Of a stretch of 41,230 bases of DNA, positions 20,798 to 26,562 are shown piece after piece. Below the pieces are notes generated by a model. That model did not search any database. It worked only from the letters and a program-made list of their open reading frames with translations, and was not told the DNA's origin. Within the stretch, counting starts at the first letter, position 1; every line of letters begins with the position of its first letter. Position numbers and translations under genes: made by a program. Source of the DNA: a virus; IMG/VR virus record IMGVR_UViG_3300009786_000003, positions 1-41,230 of that record. One strand, written 5' to 3'.

Positions 20798-21126
20798 ACA
20801 TCTTCAAACGATTATCCCAGAGGCTGTTCTGTAGGCCACGCACCTTGGCCGAAGTGCGCGATCAGCAGCCGGGTTGGAGCGGGATCATGTTGATCACAGA
20901 TAAAGACGGGGACGGACAGCCAATGAAGACACTCATAATCATAGCTCTGTTTGCCGCCCTTTGCGCCGTCGCGGCTGGTAGCCTGACGCAGACTGCGTTC
21001 CACACACTGATAGACTCAAGCTGCGACGACGCGCTGGCGGAGTACCGCGTCGAACACATGGAAACACTCCGCGAACTCAAGAGGCTTGAGAAATTCGTCG
21101 GTGGATGGGGTTTGCCTAAGCCTTAG
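20794..21126 (+). CDS. Predicted membrane protein, last early gene (110 aa)
   Basis: The N-terminal 43 residues are polar. A clear membrane helix follows (TLIIIALFAALCAVAAGSL, about residues 46-64), then a helical, charged C-terminus (EYRVEHMETLRELKRLEKFV). An internal ATG directly before the membrane helix could give a shorter 67-aa form with a signal-anchor. No family is recognised. It ends the plus-strand block and overlaps the tail end of the convergent zinc-ribbon gene by about eleven bases, leaving no room for a terminator between the blocks. Confidence 0.7.
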   Translation: MNIFKRLSQRLFCRPRTLAEVRDQQPGWSGIMLITDKDGDGQPMKTLIIIALFAALCAVAAGSLTQTAFHTLIDSSCDDALAEYRVEHMETLRELKRLEKFVGGWGLPKP

Positions 21127-21307
21127 CCGGGTGCCGACCGTCTTCGCCGATGGGGTGGCCTCTGGCCGTTGTCTTGCGACATCCACCACAGATGCGATTC
21201 CCGACTCCTTTTGAGGCGAAGGATTCGCCACAGCCCAAGCATACCCTCTGCGCCAGAGACTGATGTTGCGCGGGCGGCTTGCCAATATTGATGCGGCGCT
21301 TTCTCAT
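21116..21307 (-). CDS. Zinc-ribbon miniprotein (63 aa)
   Basis: A small basic protein with two CxxC knuckles, CLGC at 23-26 and CGGC at 40-43, separated by ESFASKGVGNRI. The pattern CLxCGxxFxSxGxGxRxCxxCR recurs in small proteins of alphaproteobacteria and their phages. A single zinc ion is expected between the four cysteines. It could bind DNA or RNA or modulate host transcription. It starts by ATGA overlap with another, even smaller zinc-ribbon gene. It is the last gene of the late block and overlaps the convergent early gene. Confidence 0.75.
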   Translation of the reverse strand: MRKRRINIGKPPAQHQSLAQRVCLGCGESFASKGVGNRICGGCRKTTARGHPIGEDGRHPAKA

Positions 21308-21432
21308 TTGTCTGTCTCTGTCTCTGGCTCCGACTGCTCATCCGTAAGCGCCCTCGAACAGCTACCACACTGAAGGTGCCCCTGAACCTGGGCGACCCAT
21401 GTGACTGCGCCACACCAGGGACATACGACCAT
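21304..21432 (-). CDS. Second zinc-ribbon miniprotein (42 aa)
   Basis: A gene found by eye, too short for usual gene finders. CPWC (residues 4-7) and CGSC (22-25) form two knuckles with a WVAQVQGHLQ beta-hairpin between them, and a short acidic tail ends in ETETDK. This is a compact zinc-ribbon. Its ATG follows the lipoprotein stop by one base and its stop is overlapped by the next zinc-ribbon start. Two consecutive, sequence-distinct zinc-ribbons in one coupled unit is unusual and suggests that they act together. Confidence 0.65.
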   Translation of the reverse strand: MVVCPWCGAVTWVAQVQGHLQCGSCSRALTDEQSEPETETDK

Positions 21433-21433
21433 G

Positions 21434-21700
21434 TCAGCCACGGCAGGGTTTGCCAGTGACCACTGGAGCAACCGTGGTGCCGTCGAGGCTCACTTGTTTG
21501 AAATAGAACTTCGCCCCCACAGCTAAATCCCCTCGGGGCTCAATCGCATAAGAGCCTTTGTGTGGTGTTGCCGTAACTGTATGGCAGCCCACAAAAACGT
21601 ACTCACCAACCCCGTTCTTGTTGCCTGCTATCTGCCCTGGAGAGCAAGCGCCCAACAGCAGCAGCAAGAGAGTAACTAGAAGACCAGAGTATATTGTCAT
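21434..21700 (-). CDS. Small lipoprotein, possible outer-membrane lysis or exclusion factor
   Basis: An 88-aa protein with a signal peptide (hydrophobic residues about 6-17) and a lipobox LLGAC, so lipid attachment at Cys19. The mature part is short, with two further cysteines and a beta-like composition (YVFVGCHTV, AKFYFKQVSL). Placed directly after the endolysin it could be an outer-membrane spanin subunit, though it lacks the proline-rich look of Rz1. It could instead be a lipoprotein that blocks superinfection. GGGAG lies 8 bases before the ATG. Confidence 0.7.
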   Translation of the reverse strand: MTIYSGLLVTLLLLLLGACSPGQIAGNKNGVGEYVFVGCHTVTATPHKGSYAIEPRGDLAVGAKFYFKQVSLDGTTVAPVVTGKPCRG

Positions 21701-21713
21701 CGACTAAACTCCC

Positions 21714-22181
21714 TTAAGCTCTAAACAAAGCGGCCTCTGCCGCTCTTCGGCGGACGAGCCCAGACAGTATCCTGCCACCGCCCCGACGCCATTGCCAAAA
21801 GTTCCCAGCCGCGCCATCGTAGTCGCCTCTATTTAGTTTCTGCCGCACCTGACTGCTCTGATAGTGCCCGCTACCAATATTGTATATCAAACTCACCAAC
21901 GCCGAAAACTGATTCTGCGAGAGAGCGACCTTGGTGAGCCGAGATACCCAACTCCCGGCGTGGTCACAATGCGCGGCAAGAAGAGCATCTGCCTCATCCT
22001 CTGAGATTCCCGTATCGCCCATGCACACCGGAGTGCCGTCACGATAACGAGTAGCCCCATAACCAATGGTAGGAATATTAGCAGGGCAGAGGTATGGGCT
22101 ATAGCCCGGTGAAGTGGGGTCGCCATCCACCAATCCTTCAAATTGCTTAACGATATCCAGGCCATCGGCGTTGATCCTCAT
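21714..22181 (-). CDS. Endolysin, GH24 lysozyme
   Basis: A 155-aa muramidase that cuts the peptidoglycan glycan chain at lysis. KQFEGL holds the catalytic Glu15; YLCPANIPTIGYG holds Cys32 and Thr38, giving the E-C-T triad found in a subgroup of phage lysozymes instead of E-D-T. Further GH24 features are ALVSLIYNIGSGHY-type sequence and a C-terminal GLVRRRAAEAALF. There is no signal or SAR segment, so release needs a holin. The start overlaps the holin gene's stop by four bases. Confidence 0.93.
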   Translation of the reverse strand: MRINADGLDIVKQFEGLVDGDPTSPGYSPYLCPANIPTIGYGATRYRDGTPVCMGDTGISEDEADALLAAHCDHAGSWVSRLTKVALSQNQFSALVSLIYNIGSGHYQSSQVRQKLNRGDYDGAAGNFWQWRRGGGRILSGLVRRRAAEAALFRA

Positions 22182-22624
22182 GTGTGACCTTTGCGATTGA
22201 AGCTACGGCTCCCAAACCAGAAGCAGACGACACCAGCCCAAACAGCTTGAATGTCGGTATTCCAAATCATCTGAAACTGTTCCTTTGTGATCCAGCCCCG
22301 GAACACAGCTAACGTGAGGAGCATAAATTCGAGGAAGAAGACATACGTTATGACTGGCCTAACCGACGCAGATAGATTTATGAAGAATGGTGACGCCTTG
22401 AGGGTGATGTCCCGATGCTCCTTGTGGATCACCTCGATCTCTCTTGTGTCACCCTCTAGCTTGGTGGCTTCCAGCTTCTGGACACCGAGCTTTAGCTGCG
22501 ATTCCAGTATCTTATCCTGAAGGGATAGCTCATGCTTTTTGTCCTGCTTGTCTTGGAAGTAATCCATGATTTTTGGCGCAAGACTGCTACCAAAGCCGAT
22601 TAGGGAACCTAAAATACTCAACAT
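22178..22624 (-). CDS. Holin candidate (3TM / GTA-holin type)
   Basis: A 148-aa membrane protein. There is a weak N-terminal hydrophobic stretch (LSILGSLIGFGSSLAPKI), then a charged coiled-coil region (about 25-75) and two strong membrane helices (VITYVFFLEFMLLTLAVF near 91-108 and IQAVWAGVVCFWFGSRSF near 124-141), ending in basic residues. The pattern and the RPVITY motif resemble the 3TM holins found with gene-transfer agents and alphaproteobacterial phages. It directly precedes and overlaps the endolysin, which supports a holin role in forming the membrane lesion. Confidence 0.8.
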   Translation of the reverse strand: MLSILGSLIGFGSSLAPKIMDYFQDKQDKKHELSLQDKILESQLKLGVQKLEATKLEGDTREIEVIHKEHRDITLKASPFFINLSASVRPVITYVFFLEFMLLTLAVFRGWITKEQFQMIWNTDIQAVWAGVVCFWFGSRSFNRKGHT

Positions 22625-22642
22625 TCTATAATCCTCATGGTT

Positions 22643-22732
22643 CTACGCTCTGCTCATCAAAATGACGAACAGGAAGAATATCCCGATGATCACCGCCCCG
22701 GCCACAACGGCGTCGCGGTCCTTCTGGCTCAC
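22643..22732 (-). CDS. 29-aa single-helix membrane peptide
   Basis: Found by eye. It starts with GTG overlapping the previous stop (GTGA) and ends at TAG. The product has a polar N-terminus (SQKDRDAVVAG) followed by one membrane helix (VIIGIFFLFVILM) and SRA. The size and position just before the holin suggest an antiholin-like or lysis-timing peptide, inferred only from context. Without it, a hole of about 100 bases would remain in a tightly packed cluster. Confidence 0.55.
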   Translation of the reverse strand: MSQKDRDAVVAGAVIIGIFFLFVILMSRA

Positions 22733-22953
22733 CTCACCCGGCCCCGCGCTGCTAGAAACCAAGCTAGGGCTCCAGAGATAGACAGCTTGATGGGCAGGAT
22801 GATCTCGTAGAGGGCGAAGAATAGCGCCTTGCGGGTCAACCGATACTCAACACGCGGCGCTAGGTCGAGAAGGTAGGACTGAACACGGAACATCACCCGC
22901 ACACACCAATGCAGAGCGACTGTAACAATATCGAGAGTCCAGAGTCGTATCAT
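22729..22953 (-). CDS. Small membrane protein in lysis cluster (74 aa)
   Basis: A 74-aa protein with amphipathic N-terminal segments (TLDIVTVALHWCVRVMF, then VQSYLLDL) and a C-terminal membrane helix (ISGALAWFLAA) flanked by arginines. It is rich in aromatic and basic residues and has no recognised family. Both ends overlap neighbours by four bases (ATGA, GTGA), showing coupled translation within the lysis cluster. A holin-accessory role is possible. Confidence 0.65.
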   Translation of the reverse strand: MIRLWTLDIVTVALHWCVRVMFRVQSYLLDLAPRVEYRLTRKALFFALYEIILPIKLSISGALAWFLAARGRVR

Positions 22954-23279
22954 TTGTGCGTCCCATTGTGTAAGGCTCTAAGCGCCTTGACCTCATCTTT
23001 CAGCGCATCAACCACGGCTATGACGGTGGCTATCTGCCGGTTCTGGATGGCTAGATTTGCCGGGGATAGGATAGATGCTAGTACTGACACCTTAGCCTCG
23101 ATGACAGACTGAGAGGCAGCTTCTCTGTCCGCTCTGTGGATAGCGTGTTGAAGCTCTGCCTTCAATTCCGCTATCTCGGCCAGACATTGTCCAAGCTTAG
23201 TTTTGACCACAGCCCAAGTGGATGCTAGGCCAGCTAACACAGTAGCAAATGTTAAGAGTTCTCTGGCTCCCAGTTCCAT
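22950..23279 (-). CDS. Membrane-anchored coiled-coil protein, possible i-spanin
   Basis: A 109-aa protein: N-terminal membrane helix (LLTFATVLAGLASTWAVV, about residues 8-25) followed by a long charged helical region (LGQCLAEIAELKAELQHAI and beyond) likely to form a coiled coil. That architecture fits Rz-like inner-membrane spanins, which fuse the two membranes at the end of lysis. The lipoprotein two genes after the endolysin could be the partner. The ATG chosen overlaps the preceding stop (TGATG); an upstream in-frame ATG would overlap by 45 bases more. Confidence 0.65.
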   Translation of the reverse strand: MELGARELLTFATVLAGLASTWAVVKTKLGQCLAEIAELKAELQHAIHRADREAASQSVIEAKVSVLASILSPANLAIQNRQIATVIAVVDALKDEVKALRALHNGTHK

Positions 23280-23779
23280 CAACAAGTCCCCTCGCGGCAG
23301 CGGAGTCCCCAGATAAACCACCCAATCAGGCCCAGGATGATGACGACAGCTAGTAGCGTGGCACCCTCTTTCAGTACCTTGAGGATCGTCGCACGGATTT
23401 CGTCTCGTCGCTCCTTCTCGATGCCTTGCCGTACCTTCTCGACTTTGAGCCGTTCATCCCGCGCTTTAACCCGCTCCTCGCGGGTTGCGACGATCTCATC
23501 CCAAGTGCCGCGACCAAACTTGTTATCTATTCTTATGCCGAGATTCTGGATTTTGCGATCTAAGGATTTGCGGTAAAGGACGGCCTTGGCTATCGCCTCT
23601 ACGGACAAGTCCTCTTCGTCGGCATCCCCCTCTTTTGACATGGCATCGCGGCCATGGAAGAGGGCGTCGATGCCTTTGTATAGGCCCGTTATGTCTTTGC
23701 TTGTCTCTAAGGCAGCAGAAATTCCTTCAATGGCCGATTTGACCATCATCACTGCGCTGATGGTTTCGACGACGACCAT
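23279..23779 (-). CDS. Coiled-coil protein with C-terminal membrane helix (166 aa)
   Basis: The N-terminal 50 residues are mildly hydrophobic and helical (AVMMVKSAIEGISAALETSK). A charged coiled-coil region with many Arg/Glu spans about 65-130. One strong membrane helix follows (LLAVVIILGLIGWFIWGL, about 143-160), ending with CREGTC. The family is unknown. The topology, with a tail anchor preceded by a coiled coil, and its place between the fibre modules and the lysis genes suggest a membrane-associated lysis or virion-release factor. Confidence 0.75.
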   Translation of the reverse strand: MVVVETISAVMMVKSAIEGISAALETSKDITGLYKGIDALFHGRDAMSKEGDADEEDLSVEAIAKAVLYRKSLDRKIQNLGIRIDNKFGRGTWDEIVATREERVKARDERLKVEKVRQGIEKERRDEIRATILKVLKEGATLLAVVIILGLIGWFIWGLRCREGTC

Positions 23780-23785
23780 CTTGTG

Positions 23786-23947
23786 CTACCTACCTAGCCA
23801 TCTCTGGATGGTTTGTAGTTCGTACAGCCTGAAGCATGTCCACACGATACTGAGCGCGGCAGCCGCAGGGGGGAGCCAACTAGCCAGCGTCGAGCCTACG
23901 ACAGCGAGTGAGGCGGCATCTACAACTGTCTTGGTAGTCTCGGTCAT
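23786..23947 (-). CDS. Small holin-like protein (53 aa)
   Basis: A gene found by eye. ATG overlaps the previous stop as ATGA, and it ends at TAG seven bases before the next start. The product begins MTETTKTVVDAASLAVVGST, continues with a Trp-Leu-Pro-Pro hinge (SWLPPAAAALSIVWTCF) and ends with polar helix YELQTIQRWLGR. Very similar short proteins (VDAASxxxVxGxLxxWLPPxAAxLSIVWxxxRxYE) occur at the holin position of T7-like phages after the tail fibre, as does T7 gp17.5. It may be the primary holin or act with the 148-aa candidate. Confidence 0.75.
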   Translation of the reverse strand: MTETTKTVVDAASLAVVGSTLASWLPPAAAALSIVWTCFRLYELQTIQRWLGR

Positions 23948-24210
23948 GGCTTGGCGTTATCCGACTTGACCTTTGCGATGTGGTCTTTCCACGTCGTAGT
24001 GCTATCGACCAGATCGTGGTACTGCATGTCTAGCTGGTCACCAATAGTACCGTAAGCTGTTTTGCGCTCTTCTTGGAACTTCAGCGCGTCCTTTTCGAGG
24101 CGGAGAGCGGGCCAAGCCGCTTCGATCTTGTCGTTCGCTGCCTTGTCTGCCTCAGAGAAAGCAAGCACCTCCGACTCGCCGGTTGCCGCGTTGATTGCCA
24201 ACTTGGTCAT
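23944..24210 (-). CDS. Fibre-module partner protein 3 (88 aa)
   Basis: A helical, charged protein starting LAINAATGESEVLAFSEADK, close in pattern to partner protein 1 (LLINCVTGEAVV...). Its position directly after fibre-tip paralogue 3, with ATGA overlap, and its small helical nature resemble tail-fibre assembly proteins, which help folding of the adjacent receptor-binding protein. Trp-rich C-terminus (TTTWKDHIAKVKSDN). No catalytic motif is visible. Confidence 0.7.
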   Translation of the reverse strand: MTKLAINAATGESEVLAFSEADKAANDKIEAAWPALRLEKDALKFQEERKTAYGTIGDQLDMQYHDLVDSTTTWKDHIAKVKSDNAKP

Positions 24211-24812
24211 GATCTGGCCCGCCTATATATTAGGATACTACCTTGGGCGACAAAATTGCCTGTAGACAGGATGAACTGACAGGCATCGATAGCCGCAGTG
24301 CCGCCTTTTGACCTGCCAGCCCCGCGCACACTCTCTAGTTGTGGAGTTGCCGACTCATCCGTGATCATCCCCTCATAAAGTATTTGATGGAAGAACCCCG
24401 TGCCTCCCGGATTGACCATCGTCACTGCCATGTAACTTGTGCTGCCAGCATCATTCGCGATGCCACGCCCGGTAGAGTTCATTTGAATTTGTGCAGCGCC
24501 GGTTGAACTGTTCCCGGTATTTGCTTGGTCGGTGAAATAGTCATAGTCCGCGGCGTCAGCCTCATAGTTTGATCCCCCATCGTCACTGATGCGGAAATAC
24601 AGATCACAACTATCGGTGGCAACGTCGAAGTTCTCCAGGATAATCTGATAGTCGTAGCCAGCAGCTAGACCCGTGATGTTGAGGTTGTTGGCCGCAGTGA
24701 TGCTTGTGATGCTGACAAACTGCCATCCAGTGAGCAGATCAGCACCATCCATTGCTCCACCAACAGCATCTGGGAATGTGATCCCGTTCGTCCCGCTTAA
24801 AATCAAACTCAT
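24207..24812 (-). CDS. Fibre-tip paralogue 3 (201 aa)
   Basis: Third of three related proteins. Shared features: WQFVSITSITAANNLNITGL near residues 31-50, AAGYDYQIILENF, a DYxxxxxxxNTGN-type middle, MVNPGGTGFF around 132-141, and a C-terminal FVAQGSILIYRRARS. The beta-rich composition, position after the tail fibre and paralogy point to a receptor-binding or fibre-tip protein. It is the most divergent copy: the C-terminal YRRARS replaces VWRRRRS of the other two, and its N-terminus is different. Confidence 0.75.
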   Translation of the reverse strand: MSLILSGTNGITFPDAVGGAMDGADLLTGWQFVSITSITAANNLNITGLAAGYDYQIILENFDVATDSCDLYFRISDDGGSNYEADAADYDYFTDQANTGNSSTGAAQIQMNSTGRGIANDAGSTSYMAVTMVNPGGTGFFHQILYEGMITDESATPQLESVRGAGRSKGGTAAIDACQFILSTGNFVAQGSILIYRRARS

Positions 24813-25060
24813 GGCTTCTGTCCTCGTAGTGTAATTTTGGCGGCGTAAGCGTCTGACGTGTACTTCGGCAACTTAGCCCTCTGCTCATCCGACATTGTGC
24901 CAATCACTTCCTCGGTGGAGCGTGGCATACTAACATCAGCGGCTTGCATCGCTGCCTTCCACACTTTCAGCTTGGTAGCTGGCAGAGCGTTCTTCGCAAC
25001 CACACGCGCCTCTTCTGCCTTTTTCTCACCAGCGGTGTAAGTTGTCTGGCTAATACTCAT
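24809..25060 (-). CDS. Fibre-module partner protein 2 (83 aa)
   Basis: A helical, Ala/Lys/Glu-rich protein (MSISQTTYTAGEKKAEEARV, later KVWKAAMQAADVSMPRSTEE). It lies between fibre-tip paralogues 2 and 3, overlapping both starts and stops by four bases. It does not show the LxINxxTGE opening of partners 1 and 3, so this slot may be unrelated in sequence although equivalent in position. A chaperone role is inferred from the alternating arrangement. Confidence 0.65.
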   Translation of the reverse strand: MSISQTTYTAGEKKAEEARVVAKNALPATKLKVWKAAMQAADVSMPRSTEEVIGTMSDEQRAKLPKYTSDAYAAKITLRGQKP

Positions 25061-25668
25061 GACCGTCTCCTACGCCAAACTGCTATGTCACCTTGGGCCT
25101 TAAAGGTGTCGGTGCCGTAGTTGGTTCCCCATCCGAATTGGATGGCTGTTACTGCGGTAGCCGCTCCTTGATAAACACCACCGAAGCTAACGTCATAGGG
25201 GTTCGTGTTCGCTCCACTGCCGCGGACGAGGCCCTCTCCGTAGCACGTCATTCTTTCTCCTGTCCCACCGGGATTGACGAATGTAATAGCCACCGTATTC
25301 GTCAGATTAGCGTCATTCCCGAACGTAACTGAGCCGGGCGTGACGGACATCTCGCTATCGGAAGTATCGAAGGTTTGTGTGCCGAGGCCAGTAACGGCCC
25401 AAGCGTAATCCGCCGCACCGGATATGTACGTCGGACCCGCCCCGGTCCCAACCCGAATGAACAGTGTGTTGGCGTCGGTAGTGGGCGCAATGCCCGATAG
25501 CTGTATCAGGTAGTCATACCCAACCGCCATCCCGGTGATACTTAGATTGCCTACGGCTGTGATCGCGGCAGTAGAAACAAACTGCCAGATGCCGATCTCC
25601 TTGGTCACATCAAGCGCAGTTATCGATCCTGCCGCATCATTGATCGCGTCTACATTCAGAGTGCCCAT
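25057..25668 (-). CDS. Fibre-tip paralogue 2 (203 aa)
   Basis: Middle copy of the triplicated family. It opens MGTLNVDAINDAAGSITALD, then IWQFVSTAAITAVGNLSITG (about 27-46), MAVGYDYLIQLSGIAPTTDA, FVNPGGTGERM and the C-terminus FKAQGDIAVWRRRRS. Compared with copy 1 the framework segments are conserved while the central 70-130 region differs, as expected for a variable receptor-facing part. The start follows the partner-1 stop by one base (TGAtATG). Confidence 0.78.
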   Translation of the reverse strand: MGTLNVDAINDAAGSITALDVTKEIGIWQFVSTAAITAVGNLSITGMAVGYDYLIQLSGIAPTTDANTLFIRVGTGAGPTYISGAADYAWAVTGLGTQTFDTSDSEMSVTPGSVTFGNDANLTNTVAITFVNPGGTGERMTCYGEGLVRGSGANTNPYDVSFGGVYQGAATAVTAIQFGWGTNYGTDTFKAQGDIAVWRRRRS

Positions 25669-25669
25669 A

Positions 25670-25948
25670 TCAACCCTCCACCACGGCTCGTGCCGCCTTC
25701 TTCTCTGCTAAGACAGTGGCATCGTATTCTGGGAGCGTCTCTGCCGCTACTAACGGGGCCACTGATGTCTCCCATGCTCGTGTATACCCTTTAGCGTCCC
25801 ATGATCTTAGAACCTCCATTGCTTCCCTATAAGGTTCCTTCTCGATATCAACAAGACGCTGGGCATCTAGCCGCGCTCGTTCTGCTGCTGAATGTTCTTT
25901 TACGACCGCCTCACCAGTAACGCAGTTTATAAGCAATCGTTCGCTCAT
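25670..25948 (-). CDS. Fibre-module partner protein 1 (92 aa)
   Basis: Opens MSERLLINCVTGEAVVKEHS and continues as a charged helical protein (AERARLDAQRLVDIEKEPYR) with a Trp-containing middle. The VTGE-containing opening resembles the phage pattern of small tail-assembly proteins that begin with xxINxxTGExxxxxxS. It overlaps fibre-tip paralogue 1 as ATGA. It shares its opening with partner 3 but not with partner 2. Confidence 0.7.
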   Translation of the reverse strand: MSERLLINCVTGEAVVKEHSAAERARLDAQRLVDIEKEPYREAMEVLRSWDAKGYTRAWETSVAPLVAAETLPEYDATVLAEKKAARAVVEG

Positions 25949-26562
25949 GACCTTCTCCTACGCCAAACTGTTATATCGCCCTGAGCCTTAAAGGTATGAG
26001 CGCCGTAGCTTGTAGACCAACCAAATTGGATATCCTCAACGGAACTCGTGTCGTGAGTAAAACTCGCGCCGCCGACCGTCTGGTTAAAATTCGCAGATGC
26101 ATTAAAGTATGCCATCTCCCACCGCAACTGAACATTCTCGCCTGTTTGGCCTGGGTTTATGATCGTAATCATTACGGTGCTTGCATTCCCAGCGTCATTG
26201 CCCATGGCTGGTGCGAATTCAATTTCCGAATCGCCACCGCCTGAGTTGGTCCAGTTACCACCCCATTCGTAATCAGACGCGCCCGATAAATAAGTCGGGA
26301 CATTATCATCCGCGAGGCGCGCCCAAAGAACCCCGGAGTCCGTAGTTGGCGCGAAGTTCTCTATCTGAATTAGGTAATCATATCCCGCCGCCATATCGTT
26401 GACTTCGATATTGGCGACGGCCGTGATCGAAGCCGTAGAGACAAACTCCAACGCGCCCCAATTAGGCCCAAGGGTAAAAGCTGAACCTCCTGTCGTGGGG
26501 AGAGTCGCTTTAGGGCCACCACCATCAGCGTCATTAATGCCGTCAACTAAAAGAGTACTCAT
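25945..26562 (-). CDS. Fibre-tip paralogue 1 (205 aa)
   Basis: First copy of the triplicated family, directly coupled to the tail fibre stop (TAATG overlap fixes the start). It opens MSTLLVDGINDADGGG, then LEFVSTASITAVANIEVNDM near 41-60, AAGYDYLIQIENFAPTTDSG, ITIINPGQTGENV and ends FKAQGDITVWRRRRS. Beta-rich with no signal or membrane segment. Placement after the fibre suggests a receptor-binding tip or capping protein attached to, or exchangeable on, the fibre. Confidence 0.78.
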   Translation of the reverse strand: MSTLLVDGINDADGGGPKATLPTTGGSAFTLGPNWGALEFVSTASITAVANIEVNDMAAGYDYLIQIENFAPTTDSGVLWARLADDNVPTYLSGASDYEWGGNWTNSGGGDSEIEFAPAMGNDAGNASTVMITIINPGQTGENVQLRWEMAYFNASANFNQTVGGASFTHDTSSVEDIQFGWSTSYGAHTFKAQGDITVWRRRRS

